A stretch of 64,000 nucleotides of DNA from Rhodanobacter sp. MP7CTX1 (GTDB lineage Bacteria > Pseudomonadota > Gammaproteobacteria > Xanthomonadales > Rhodanobacteraceae). Shown here piece after piece: positions 24,799 to 33,040 of this stretch. A program made the position numbers and the translations under genes. The stretch lies in NCBI RefSeq assembly GCF_014205795.1, contig NZ_JACHCN010000001.1, forward strand, positions 372,001 through 436,000, in the 5' to 3' direction. The notes under the pieces are model-generated. The model was not told the DNA's origin, did not search any database, and saw only the letters and a program-made list of their open reading frames with translations. The first letter of the stretch is position 1; each line of letters begins with the position of its first letter.

Positions 24799-24866
24799 GA
24801 CAAGGGCACCGCGCGTCTGTCGCTGATCTCTCCCCCGATGCGAACCTAATCATTGGCGGGCCGCTG

Positions 24867-26108
24867 CTAAGTCGCGGAAGCCGGGAGTTCCAAGGCAGCG
24901 CGCACCGCGTACAGAGTATCGAGCCGTGGCACTTGTTGGGTGAGCAAGGTCAGGATGCGCCGGCCCTGCTTTTGTTTGACCCAGATTTGTCCCTGCAGCC
25001 ATAACTGTGTCCGCACCATGTCGGCACGCTCCTTGATGGCTTCTTGCGGTGGCCTGACACGATTCCTGACGTACTCCACCACTTCGCCAAGCGAGCGGGA
25101 CCATTCAATGCCTGCGAGCGCGTGCAACCAAAGTTCCGAGCTCGAAACCTGGGTCAGCGTCTGATGCCGCGAAATCGTCCGCAACAGAGGGTGGCATTCG
25201 TGCTCAAGTCGGTTGAGCACCGCGTCGGGGATAGCGCTCGGGTAATAGCGTGCGAGCAGACGGAGGGGCGGTAACGCCCACCAGGGAGAGTCGGCGGCAT
25301 GTTCATCCCACAAGACGTCCCAGTCGGCAGTGGTCATGCGCTGGGCGAGCAACGCGATGTCGTTGAGGTGCAACAGGCGCAGGCTGCGACCACAGATGTT
25401 GCCCGCCGAGTGCAGCAGCAGGTGGTTCATCAAGGCGCCGTTCGACGGATAGGGATTCAGGCCGGGCGTGGGCTGCTGCGGATAGATGCGCTCGGTGATG
25501 TCGATCGCCGATACCGGTAGCCGTTCCTGGATGCGCGTATGCAGCTCGATATTGACTGGTGTGTCGCGGTGCTCACCCAGCCCCCCGACGGGTTCCCCCA
25601 TCGCCGGCTTGAAGACACGATGTTTCCATGCGACGAACGATTCCACATAGCCGAGATTCAGCAGTAGCTCGCCCGCCCGCGCGGCATCGTCCTCGCGGAC
25701 CAGCAGGTCGATGTCGGCCATCGGACGGTCACCCGGCACGTAGATTCCCACGGCATGCAGCGCAGAACCCTTAAGCGGAACGATCGCCAACCCAGCCGCG
25801 CGGGCGTCGGCGTCAATGCGCTCCAGCAACGCAGCAATACGTTGATGGCGATGCTCGACGTGTGCGCGCTGAGTGGTGAGGAACAACCTCCACTCGGGAT
25901 TTTCCCAAGTGGAGAATGTGCAGAGCAGGGGAGACACGCCGTGCGCGGCGGCAGCGGCCGACGCCAGCTGCCATTCCAGATCGCTCCACTGCGGCGTCGC
26001 CCCGTTCGGTCGTGCCAGCGCCAGCTCCGCGGCGAGCGCTTCGGTGGTGCGGCGCAGGCCGGCCCTAACGATTTTGAGCGGTGGCAACATGGCGGGCCGT
26101 CTGGGCAT
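24867..26108 (-). CDS. NTP_transf_5-type nucleotidyltransferase family protein
   Basis: A 413-residue protein (an ATG at 26090 would shorten it by six). The nucleotidyltransferase active site is clear: VPLKGSALHAVGIYVPG followed by DRPMADIDLLVRED, the GS and D-x-D elements of the polymerase-beta fold. A central 'INIELHTRI'-like strand (here 'VNIELHTRIQERL') supplies the third acid. The C-terminal half is helical. Members of this family recur beside HprK-related kinases, PqqD-like proteins and ABC exporters in lasso-peptide and similar loci, but their reaction there is unproven. The start overlaps the radical SAM gene by 44 bp, so they form one operon. Confidence 0.82.
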   Translation of the reverse strand: MPRRPAMLPPLKIVRAGLRRTTEALAAELALARPNGATPQWSDLEWQLASAAAAAHGVSPLLCTFSTWENPEWRLFLTTQRAHVEHRHQRIAALLERIDADARAAGLAIVPLKGSALHAVGIYVPGDRPMADIDLLVREDDAARAGELLLNLGYVESFVAWKHRVFKPAMGEPVGGLGEHRDTPVNIELHTRIQERLPVSAIDITERIYPQQPTPGLNPYPSNGALMNHLLLHSAGNICGRSLRLLHLNDIALLAQRMTTADWDVLWDEHAADSPWWALPPLRLLARYYPSAIPDAVLNRLEHECHPLLRTISRHQTLTQVSSSELWLHALAGIEWSRSLGEVVEYVRNRVRPPQEAIKERADMVRTQLWLQGQIWVKQKQGRRILTLLTQQVPRLDTLYAVRAALELPASAT

Positions 26109-27579
26109 CGTCTAGCGTCGTCGTGGGCGGTGGCGCGGTGGCGTCTTTGCTACGGTGCGCATGCTCGCTGGCGACCAGCGCATCCCATCGCGCATCGAGC
26201 GCCGAATGGGCTTTGCCGTAACGCTCCGGTGGCTCGGCGGCCTTCGATTGCTGCAACGTGACCTGTTCATGCAGCAGGTCGCGCACACGGCGGTAGAAGT
26301 CCGAGTCGTAGGCGCCGCGGAACATCATGGCCAGATCGCCACTGTCCTGCCAGTGCGTTTTTGCGCCAAGCTGTGCCTTGACCTGCTCGTAGAATTTCGT
26401 GCCTGGCAGCGGATACGAAACGCTGACGCCGATGTCATCGGGAACGGCCTGCGCGATGAGCTCGCGGGTCGCCAACAAATCGTCCAGCTGCTCGCCCAGA
26501 TAGCCCAGCTGGATGAAGAAGCCCACGCGGATGCCGTGCTCCCCCAGCCGTACCCGGGCGGCGACAAGGTCGGGGACTTTTGTGCCCTTGTTCATCGAGT
26601 CCAGCACGCGCTGACTGCCGCTCTCGGCACCTATCCAGGCCTCCGCGCACCCGGCATGTTCAAGTGCGGTGGCCATCCGCTCGCTGATCAGGTCGGCGCG
26701 GGTTTGAATGGTGAACGGGACCGATCCGTCGTCCGCGCCAAGACGCGTGCCGAACTCTGTCACCCAGTCGACGTGGAAGCCGAAGATGTCGTCCGCCAGC
26801 CAGATGTGATCAGGCTTGAACATCTGCTTCAGATACGTCATCTCTGCGGCCACGTCCTGCGCACTGCGCTGGTTGTAGTGGTTGCCCCAGATCGGCTTGG
26901 CGCACCAGTTGCAGCGGAACGGACAGCCACGCGACGCCGCCATGTTGAGACTGAAGTAGCCGTGCCGTTCAAGCCACATCGTGCGGTAGCGTTCGATATC
27001 GACAAGATCCCATGCGGGATGGCCAATCAATCGTGGATCCGGCGGCATCACGCCAACGCGGGTCAGCTGCGTCTGCCCGCCCGCCAGCGTGGCGACGCCG
27101 GCAATCCCGTGTACCCAGTCCAGTGTGTCGATAGCCGAATCGCGTTCCAGCCGCTTGGTCAATTCGATCAGGGCCGCAATGCCTTCGCCGATCAGCACGG
27201 CATCGGCACCCGCCGAGAGAAAGGCATCCGGATGGTCGGAAGCGTCCGAGCCTGCAACAATCACGCGGGCGCCGTCAGCGTGCGCCTCGGCAATCATCTG
27301 GCAAGCCGCTTCGCGCATGCGGCCGAGGCACATCTTGGTCAGGTAGTTGAAGTTGTCCTCGTAGATCACAACCACATCGGGCGCAGCGGTTTGCAGAGAG
27401 CCTGCATAGTCCTCAACGCCTTCGGCAAGCATCGCGTCGAATAGTGCGACCTCATGTCCCATCTGCCTGAGGAGTGCAGCGACCTGGATCGTGGCGAGCG
27501 GAGGATAGGGCTTGCCGCGTTCCCACTGTTTCCGGTCGTAACTCAGGAAATAAGAGTGGCCGACCTGAATCTTTAGCAT
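26065..27579 (-). CDS. B12-binding-domain radical SAM enzyme
   Basis: A 504-residue enzyme. Cobalamin-binding-type Rossmann domain in residues 1-170: 'PPLATIQVAALLRQMGHEV', 'DVVVIYEDNFNYLTKM', 'ARVIVAGSDASDHPDAFLSA', 'ADAVLIGEG'. The [4Fe-4S] motif CxxxCxxC is at C219, C223 and C226 (ASRGCPFRCNWCAKPIWG), followed by 'HIWLADDIFGFHVDW', 'AWIGAESGSQRVLDSMNKGT' and 'IRVGFFIQLGYLGE'. It is of the BchE/class B type that can methylate or cyclise unactivated carbons. The ~60-residue C-terminal tail is low-complexity and overlaps the nucleotidyltransferase gene. First gene of the minus arm, divergent from the HprK-like kinase. Substrate unknown. Confidence 0.9.
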   Translation of the reverse strand: MLKIQVGHSYFLSYDRKQWERGKPYPPLATIQVAALLRQMGHEVALFDAMLAEGVEDYAGSLQTAAPDVVVIYEDNFNYLTKMCLGRMREAACQMIAEAHADGARVIVAGSDASDHPDAFLSAGADAVLIGEGIAALIELTKRLERDSAIDTLDWVHGIAGVATLAGGQTQLTRVGVMPPDPRLIGHPAWDLVDIERYRTMWLERHGYFSLNMAASRGCPFRCNWCAKPIWGNHYNQRSAQDVAAEMTYLKQMFKPDHIWLADDIFGFHVDWVTEFGTRLGADDGSVPFTIQTRADLISERMATALEHAGCAEAWIGAESGSQRVLDSMNKGTKVPDLVAARVRLGEHGIRVGFFIQLGYLGEQLDDLLATRELIAQAVPDDIGVSVSYPLPGTKFYEQVKAQLGAKTHWQDSGDLAMMFRGAYDSDFYRRVRDLLHEQVTLQQSKAAEPPERYGKAHSALDARWDALVASEHAHRSKDATAPPPTTTLDDAQTARHVATAQNR

Positions 27580-27709
27580 CTCGAAGGGGCCTCGTAAGCC
27601 ATGGGGACAAACTGCGGCGACGCATCGGCGTCCGCGCTGCCGGCGTGCCGGCTCCAGCGTTCAATGCTGCTTGGACGTAAGTGCCAAGGCGCGAAGCTTC
27701 GGTTGCGTC
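27580..27709. promoter_or_regulatory. Divergent intergenic region, probably two back-to-back promoters
   Basis: The 130 bp separate the radical SAM gene (minus) and the HprK-like gene (plus), so promoters for both arms should be here. I see no strong -35/-10 pair. A GC-rich inverted repeat GCCGGCGTGCCGGC lies near 27639-27652 and could be a regulator site. A 56-codon frame at 27601-27771 (plus) reads into the kinase gene out of frame and is probably chance. Confidence 0.4.
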
Positions 27710-28876
27710 ATGCGGCAAAATCTTTTGGATCGCTTGCGCCAGTTGCGCAAGCGCAACCATTTCCCGCTTGATCCGCACTCACTGGTCAACCTATGGGGCT
27801 TCGTGCAGTGCTGCGCTGTGCAATCAAGACGGCTGAAACTTTTGACCGAAGATAATGGCCTTGGCTTTCGCGCCAGCGTTAGCGACGCAGTGGCGGATCC
27901 TTTTTGCGAGCGATCCAGCCATCACTTCTCGATGAGCCGGCAGATCCTGGGCGGACTCTTCTGCTTCGAAAGCAGCAGCGAGGCGCTATTGGATCTGGTC
28001 GAGGCCGCTTACGCCGACCTGCCGTCACATCAACTGCCGATGATCGCGCCAGAGTTTCGTATCGAACTGCGCCTGCTGCCGCGACAGATTTCGCCGCACG
28101 CCGCCGAGCCGCCACCTGTGCGGGTGCAATCTGGCGCTGGCTTGCTCTGCGGCGTGATGGATGCGTCGAACTACGTGGTGCTGGCGCCCGAACAGCAACG
28201 CGCATTGGTGGTGGCCTCGCAGGACATGCTCGATCACCCTTACTATCTGCGCTACGAGCTCATCGAATTTGCCGTTTTCACCCTGGCGACGCGCGGACTG
28301 GGCCTGGTTCCCCTGCATGGGGCCTGCGTCGGCCGACAGGGACGCGGCATCCTGTTGCTGGGAGCCAGCGGCTCAGGGAAATCGACACTGGCCTTGCACA
28401 GCCTGCTGCAGGGTCTGGATTTTCTGGCCGAAGATGCCGTCTTCGTGCAGCCCGAGAGCCTGCTCGCCACCGGCGTCGCCAATTACCTGCACGTGCAGGC
28501 CGATGCACTGCGTTTCGTCGACGACGAGGAGACCCGACGCTGGATCAGCCAGGCCCCCGTGATCCGTCGCCGCAGTGGGGTCGAGAAGTTCGAAGTCGAT
28601 TTGCGCCAGGAGCGTGGCCGGCTCGCGGCGGCTCCATTGGAGCTGGTTGGCGCGGTGTTCGTTTCCAGCGAGGCGGCCGAAGGTCCCGATGTCCTGTTGG
28701 GCCCGGTCCCTGCGGACGAAATCGCCGCCCGGCTGTTCGCGGACCAGTTGTATGCGGCCGGACAGCCAGGCTGGCATCGTTTCGTAGAGCGGCTGACGCA
28801 GCAGGGCGTTCACCTGCTGCGCCGGGGGCGTCATCCACGGGACTCTGTCGATGCGCTGCGCTGGCTGCTCGACTGA
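27710..28876 (+). CDS. HPr kinase (HprK)-like P-loop protein
   Basis: A 388-residue protein; the ATG at 27710 is used because the frame upstream offers only a TTG at 27671. Residues ~1-190 are an unassigned N-terminal region. A histidine-containing strand 'LVPLHGACVGRQGRGILLLG' precedes the P-loop GASGSGKST (about 218-226) and the acidic 'GLDFLAEDAVFV', the layout of the HprK/P catalytic core and of HprK-related kinases in lasso-peptide and 'HPr-rel-A' loci. No HPr or PTS gene is near. In characterised lasso clusters such a kinase phosphorylates the precursor tail; a similar job is possible. The stop overlaps a short ORF by one base (TGATG). Confidence 0.8.
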   Translation: MRQNLLDRLRQLRKRNHFPLDPHSLVNLWGFVQCCAVQSRRLKLLTEDNGLGFRASVSDAVADPFCERSSHHFSMSRQILGGLFCFESSSEALLDLVEAAYADLPSHQLPMIAPEFRIELRLLPRQISPHAAEPPPVRVQSGAGLLCGVMDASNYVVLAPEQQRALVVASQDMLDHPYYLRYELIEFAVFTLATRGLGLVPLHGACVGRQGRGILLLGASGSGKSTLALHSLLQGLDFLAEDAVFVQPESLLATGVANYLHVQADALRFVDDEETRRWISQAPVIRRRSGVEKFEVDLRQERGRLAAAPLELVGAVFVSSEAAEGPDVLLGPVPADEIAARLFADQLYAAGQPGWHRFVERLTQQGVHLLRRGRHPRDSVDALRWLLD

Positions 28877-29121
28877 TGCAGCCGATCGCGACCCATGTCA
28901 CATTGGGGCATGCCACCCTGGAGCAGGGACCTTTTGCGGTAAGGCGTCGTTCGCGGCTGATGGTCCGGATCGTCATATCGCATCGGACAGGTAACGATTG
29001 GCAAGTCGGTGGCGAAGCATCTGGGAGCATCGGAACAAGGGTGAGGTCGCCGCGCGCGCTTCATCTGCTCAAGGGTCAGGATCCACGGAAAATCCGGGGT
29101 AGTTCAACGTCAAACGGGTAG
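28876..29121 (+). CDS. Small ORF translationally coupled to the HprK-like gene, unknown function
   Basis: An 81-residue frame whose ATG shares one base with the kinase stop (TGATG), a typical coupling signal. It begins MQPIATHVTLGHATLEQGP, then turns arginine-rich (AVRRRSRLMVRIV) and ends in a Ser/Thr/Gly/Asn-rich tail. The first 16 codons have coding-like third positions; later codons look less so. No signal peptide, no membrane helix, no recognised domain (it does not look like PqqD). Options: small partner of the kinase, peptide precursor, degenerated gene or chance. It fills most of the 309 bp between the kinase and the peroxiredoxin. Confidence 0.35.
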   Translation: MQPIATHVTLGHATLEQGPFAVRRRSRLMVRIVISHRTGNDWQVGGEASGSIGTRVRSPRALHLLKGQDPRKIRGSSTSNG

Positions 29122-29185
29122 CGGACCGAAGCAGGGATGTGCTCCGTGCCGGGTCGATGCCCCTCAATGAATGAGGATCACAGAA

Positions 29186-29797
29186 ATGAAAAAGCGTCTT
29201 GCAGGATCAATGGCACTGGGTGTGTTGGTGGCGCTGGCTTCAGCGTTGCCGGCCGTCGCCGCACTCGCACCGGGTGTCACCGCACCCGCATTCACGGCCG
29301 AGGCAAGCCTGGCAGGCAAGGATTTCACGTTCTCGCTTGCCGATGCGCTCAAGAAAGGGCCAGTGGTGGTCTACTTCTACCCGTCGGCCTATACGGGTGG
29401 GTGCGATCTCGAAGCACACAGCTTTGCAGCCACCCGGGACAAATTCGATGCGGCAGGCGCGACCATCATCGGTGTGTCGGCCGATAGCATCGAACGACTC
29501 AATACCTTTTCATCGGATCCAAACTACTGCGCCGGCAAGTTTCCAGTGGCCTCTGATGCTGACCTCAAGATCGCGCTCTCCTATGATTTGAAAGCCGAGG
29601 CGGCACAGCCGGGCATGAACGATGTGCGCGGTGTGGCGATTGACCATGCCTTTATCTCCCGCACGACCTTCGTCATCGCCAGCAACGGCAAGATCGTCGC
29701 CACGCTTTCCTCGGAGACGGATCACCTTCACCCTGACGAGCATGTGAAGCGGTCGCTGGCCATCGTGCAGGGCCTGCAGGCAGGCAAGACGCCGTAA
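29186..29797 (+). CDS. Exported peroxiredoxin (AhpC/TSA, BCP-like)
   Basis: A 203-residue thioredoxin-fold peroxidase with an N-terminal signal peptide (cleavage near ALPAVA-AL). The ATG at 29186 starts MKKRLAGSMALGV; an earlier ATG at 29171 adds five residues. The peroxidatic cysteine is C73 in YTGGCDLEAHSF, with the family threonine kept but proline replaced by glycine (usual T-P-x-C). A second cysteine, C115 (NYCAGKF), could be the resolving partner. 'FVIASNGKIVATLSS' is the conserved late strand. It would reduce peroxides in the periplasm. It lies in the plus arm of the radical SAM locus; a link to it is not evident. Confidence 0.88.
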   Translation: MKKRLAGSMALGVLVALASALPAVAALAPGVTAPAFTAEASLAGKDFTFSLADALKKGPVVVYFYPSAYTGGCDLEAHSFAATRDKFDAAGATIIGVSADSIERLNTFSSDPNYCAGKFPVASDADLKIALSYDLKAEAAQPGMNDVRGVAIDHAFISRTTFVIASNGKIVATLSSETDHLHPDEHVKRSLAIVQGLQAGKTP

Positions 29798-29857
29798 CCA
29801 GGTTCAGTCTGCCGAAAGGTGGCCATCAAAGGTCGGACTGAAGCGCCGCGTCACTGA

Positions 29858-30073
29858 ATGGCCACGACAGCCAGGGGGCAATCTGCCCCCTGGCTGCATC
29901 CGCTGCTCGACGGTTGTCACCCGCTGCTCGCGATGGTGACGCGCAACCTTTTATTCGGCGGGCTGCACTTACCGACATGGGCAATCCGGCTCGGGAGTAG
30001 CGCTGTTCTGAATCGCCTTGAAGCGTCATCAAAGCCGCGGCCGATGCTGCCGGCCAGCAGCGTGAGTTCGTAA
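29858..30073 (+). CDS. Small ORF directly upstream of the ABC exporter, unknown function
   Basis: A 71-residue frame that begins right after an in-frame stop (TGA-ATG) and ends 2 bp before the exporter start. Most codons have G or C in third position. The product has a hydrophobic, tryptophan-containing middle (NLLFGGLHLPTWAIRLG) and a Ser/Pro-rich end; one cysteine (DGCHPLL). No Shine-Dalgarno is visible, and its first codons contain a perfect hairpin, so translation is doubtful. It could be a precursor peptide, a fragment of an older gene or a shadow of transcribed leader. Confidence 0.3.
   Translation: MATTARGQSAPWLHPLLDGCHPLLAMVTRNLLFGGLHLPTWAIRLGSSAVLNRLEASSKPRPMLPASSVSS
29868..29896 (+). 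terminator. Perfect 13-bp hairpin after the peroxiredoxin gene
   Basis: CAGCCAGGGGGCA and TGCCCCCTGGCTG pair perfectly around a 3-base ATC loop, 71 bp after the peroxiredoxin stop. There is no T-run, so it is not a classic intrinsic terminator; it may stall transcription, protect the upstream mRNA 3' end, or control the exporter downstream. Confidence 0.5.
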
Positions 30074-30075
30074 AG

Positions 30076-31830
30076 ATGTCAGGCGAGTCCTCGCCAGCAC
30101 CCGATCGAGCCCACGGTCTGCTGCGTTCGTTGCTGCGCACGCTCTCCGGCGTCGAACTGGTGGAAACGGCGGCGTACGTCGCGTTGTCGCTGGGCGCGGC
30201 GTTTACCGGCAGTCTCGCGGCAGTTCTGCTGGTGCCACTGGTCCAGCCGGGGCATACGCTGCCGTTCGGCGGCGCGCTGTTCAACGCACAACGCAGTGTC
30301 GAAATGCAGGCGGCCATCTTCGCCATCGCGATGGGTGCCTTTGCCTTGGTGCGTTGGCAGGCGGCGCATCTGGGGGCGCGTCTGGTGGGTCGCTATGGCA
30401 TGAACCTGCGCCGCCGGGTTCATGCGCGCCTGATCGACGCTCCCTTGACGTCACTGGCGGATTCGACGTCCGCGGAAATCGCCAACGTCCTCACTCACAA
30501 CGTCGAGGTTATCGTCCAGGGTTTCAGCGCGCTGCAGCAATTGTTGATCGCCGGCGTCAGCGCCGGCGTCAGCCTCGGTTTCGCGTTCTGGGTATCGCCA
30601 CCACTGATGCTGGCGGCGCCGCTACTCGCGGTCTTTGGTCTGATCGCGTCGCGTGCGTATGGCCGCGAGCAAGCACTGGTCTGTCGTGAGTACGTCAAGG
30701 ACATGACACGGCTGTTCTGGCACAGTGAGGATTTCCCACGACGCCTGCGCCATGTCCGCTCGTTCGAGAAGGAGGATGTGGAGAAAGCAAGTTATGGCGC
30801 TATTACCGCTCGGTTGTGCCACGGCTATCGGCGCCAGCTGGAGCTGGTGGCCTCCGGGCGGTTGATGCTTGAGCTGCTGGCGGCAGTCGGTATCGCGGGA
30901 CTGTTCGTGCTTGCCCATCGCTGGCATGGCATCGATCAGGCGTCGCTCATCGCGGTGTGCCTGCTGCTCGGACGCTTGCTGCCTTATCTGGTGTCGACCC
31001 GACAGAGTTTTCAGCAGCTGCGCTCGGCTGCTCCGGCATTCGAACTGTGGCAGCGTTACATGAGCCTGGATTCAACCCGGTCATCCGCGGTGCCCTTGCG
31101 CACGCCGACCCCTGGCGGTGCGCTGCATATCGAGCGGATGCGCTTGATACCGCCAACGGCCGGACTCGATGTCGGCGAACTGGTTCTCGTGCCCGGTGAG
31201 CTGACCTTGATTTCGGGTGATTCCGGTATCGGTAAGAGCAGCCTGGTCGATGTCCTGGCGGGCATGATGGAGCCTGTGACTTTTGCGGCACGCGTCGGCG
31301 AACGATCGATCGATTTTGACGAGTACCGCGAGCTTGTCCGACGTGGCGGCTACGTTAGCCAGAACGTCCGACCCTGGCAGCATTCCGTACGTGAGTGCCT
31401 GTTGTGGGCGGCGCCTGATGCCAGGGACGAGACGTTGCGTGGTGTGCTGGTCGACGTCGGCCTCGACCATCGCCTGGAGGGGTCGCAGCACGGACTCGAT
31501 ACAGCGCTGCACAGCTCCTCGAGCAGGCTCTCCGGCGGCGAGTTGCAGCGGCTGCTGCTGGCACAAGTCATCCTGCGCCAGCCTTTCCTCGCCTTGCTGG
31601 ACGAAGCGACGAGCGCGCTCGACAGCGTCTCCGAGATCGCGGTTCTTTCAGCGCTGAAGCGCCGTCTGCCGCAGACGATCCTGATCGTCGTGTCGCACAG
31701 GAGCGGCGTGGCGGCGATTGCAGATCAATGCCTGAACATTTCAAGTAACCTCGCTGTGACGGTCGATGGAAAATTGGACCTGCGACGGATAGCGTCTTTG
31801 CTGGGTGTATCGGAGCGCTATAAGTCCTAG
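30076..31830 (+). CDS. ABC exporter, fused membrane and ATPase domains
   Basis: A 584-residue half-transporter. Residues ~1-330 form the six-helix membrane domain (for example 'AAYVALSLGAAFTGSLAAVL', 'LLIAGVSAGVSLGFAFWV'). The ATPase follows: Walker A GDSGIGKSS (381-389), signature LSGGE (485-489) and Walker B/D-loop FLALLDEATSALDSVSE, then the switch histidine in VSHRSG. No peptidase C39 domain is present, so no double-glycine leader is needed. It is of the McjD/cyclic-peptide exporter kind and would pump a product to the periplasm. Last gene of the plus arm; its substrate is unknown. Confidence 0.88.
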   Translation: MSGESSPAPDRAHGLLRSLLRTLSGVELVETAAYVALSLGAAFTGSLAAVLLVPLVQPGHTLPFGGALFNAQRSVEMQAAIFAIAMGAFALVRWQAAHLGARLVGRYGMNLRRRVHARLIDAPLTSLADSTSAEIANVLTHNVEVIVQGFSALQQLLIAGVSAGVSLGFAFWVSPPLMLAAPLLAVFGLIASRAYGREQALVCREYVKDMTRLFWHSEDFPRRLRHVRSFEKEDVEKASYGAITARLCHGYRRQLELVASGRLMLELLAAVGIAGLFVLAHRWHGIDQASLIAVCLLLGRLLPYLVSTRQSFQQLRSAAPAFELWQRYMSLDSTRSSAVPLRTPTPGGALHIERMRLIPPTAGLDVGELVLVPGELTLISGDSGIGKSSLVDVLAGMMEPVTFAARVGERSIDFDEYRELVRRGGYVSQNVRPWQHSVRECLLWAAPDARDETLRGVLVDVGLDHRLEGSQHGLDTALHSSSSRLSGGELQRLLLAQVILRQPFLALLDEATSALDSVSEIAVLSALKRRLPQTILIVVSHRSGVAAIADQCLNISSNLAVTVDGKLDLRRIASLLGVSERYKS

Positions 31831-31946
31831 GCCGACTCACGGGCCAGCGGATGTCGACTTGGGCCAACGTCCACCGTGCAGGGGCATCGCATGATCGGAT
31901 GACCGCCCATGCCACAATCGGGCGAACCACGAGTGAGTAGCCGTCC

Positions 31947-32741
31947 ATGAAACGATTGCTGATGCCGTTGTTCGTCGCGTTGATGGTGCTCGGTCTTTCC
32001 TGCCACGCCGCGGATGCCGATATGTTGCATTTCACTGCCAGGCAAGTGCGCGTGGACGGTCACAGCTATGCGTACCGGGTATTTTTGCCGGCCGGCTGGG
32101 ACAGCAAGCGGAGCTGGCCGATCGTTCTATTCCTGCATGGCAGCGGCGAGCGCGGCAGCGACAATAGTGCGCCGCTGAGCCAGGGGTTGCCGCCGTGGCT
32201 GAAGGAACACGGTGCCGATTTCCCTGCCGTGGTGGTGATCCCGCAAGCTCCTCAGGACACTTCCTGGTATGGAACCCCCGAGAAGATGGCGCTGGCGGCG
32301 TTGCACGACAGCATCGAAGCATTCCATGGCGATCGCGACCGGCTTTATCTGACCGGCCTGTCCATGGGTGGTTATGGCGTATGGCAGATTGCAGCCGATC
32401 ATCCGGGCATGTTTGCGGCCGCAGCCATCGTGTGTGGCGGGGTGTTGCCGCCGTCGGACGCTCCAGAATTGCATCTCCACGGAGTGCCTGCGGATAAGAA
32501 CCCGTACACCTGGCTTGCCCATCGCATCACACCGTTGCCCGCATGGATATTTCACGGCGCGGCGGACGACATCGTGCCGACGCAAGGCTCGCGCGACATC
32601 TATGCCGCGCTGAAGGCGCGGGGGGACGACGTGCGCTACACCGAATTTCCCGGTGTGAACCACGGCTCCTGGGTGCCAGCCTATGCCACGCCGGAATTGT
32701 GGCCATGGATGTTCAGCCATCGGCGGAATCATCCGCGGTAG
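31947..32741 (+). CDS. Secreted carboxylesterase/phospholipase-type alpha/beta-hydrolase
   Basis: A 264-residue hydrolase with a signal peptide (MKRLLMPLFVALMVLGLSCHA, possibly lipid-modified at the cysteine, though the lipobox GLS-C is only fair). The oxyanion loop is IVLFLHGSGERGSD, the nucleophile elbow GLSMGGYG (S139), the acid 'FHGAADDIVP' and the histidine GVNHGSW. This is the DLH/PHB-depolymerase-like esterase branch. It may remove acyl groups from glycans for the adjacent sugar locus, but it precedes the LacI gene by 300 bp and may be independent. An 116-bp spacer divides it from the ABC exporter. Confidence 0.85.
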   Translation: MKRLLMPLFVALMVLGLSCHAADADMLHFTARQVRVDGHSYAYRVFLPAGWDSKRSWPIVLFLHGSGERGSDNSAPLSQGLPPWLKEHGADFPAVVVIPQAPQDTSWYGTPEKMALAALHDSIEAFHGDRDRLYLTGLSMGGYGVWQIAADHPGMFAAAAIVCGGVLPPSDAPELHLHGVPADKNPYTWLAHRITPLPAWIFHGAADDIVPTQGSRDIYAALKARGDDVRYTEFPGVNHGSWVPAYATPELWPWMFSHRRNHPR

Positions 32742-33040
32742 CGCACGGTCGCTGCGGCAGCGGCGCGTTTCGCGCCTCGTCAGGTACGACGTTCGTTTGT
32801 GAGTTAAAAAATAATTTAACCCCGATTGTTGCATTGCCGTATCAGGGCGGCGTGATCGCGCATGCCTGACGCAGTGTTGCGTTTCGCGGTTCATCCCGCC
32901 CGAAGCCGTCGTACTGTGGGCATTCCTGCCGCACTGCAGCGAAAATATTCGGTTTTGGCAGCTTTACAAGGCCTCGTGAAAACGTTTACGTTGCGCTCGA
33001 ACACGCAGCGGTGGGCTGCGTCTGCAAGCGGGGCGGGGTT
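32742..33040. other. Intergenic region upstream of lacI-type gene
   Basis: A gene-free 299 bp. The left part is AT-rich around 32805-32830 ('AAAAAATAATTTAAC'), where a promoter for the regulator may lie. A LacI-type operator-like palindrome is at 32977-32990. No hairpin terminator was seen for the esterase gene. Confidence 0.4.
32977..32990. promoter_or_regulatory. Candidate LacI-family operator upstream of the regulator gene
   Basis: TGAAAACGTTTACG matches the LacI/GalR-type palindrome (central CG, A-rich and T-rich arms) in most positions; core AAACGTTT is a perfect palindrome. It lies 51 bp before the GTG at 33041, so autoregulation is likely. A similar site (GTAATCGTTTAC) precedes the beta-glucosidase gene. 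Confidence 0.5.

Noticed and set aside
27601..27771. 56-codon frame in the divergent promoter region, considered as a peptide precursor
   Set aside because: Basic throughout, no leader-like acidic part, and half of it overlaps the kinase gene out of frame.
27904..29121. 405-codon plus-strand frame overlapping the HprK-like gene
   Set aside because: Arg/Pro/Gly-rich shadow of the kinase gene; only its last part after the kinase stop (28876-29121) is kept as a possible ORF.
23091..31830. Lasso-peptide gene cluster
   Set aside because: No asparagine-synthetase-like cyclase, no B1/B2 leader protease, and no plausible core peptide; only accessory-type genes fit.
31947..32741. Alpha/beta-hydrolase as a type VI lipase effector
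   Set aside because: It has its own signal peptide and is 13 kb from vgrG with no adjacent immunity gene.
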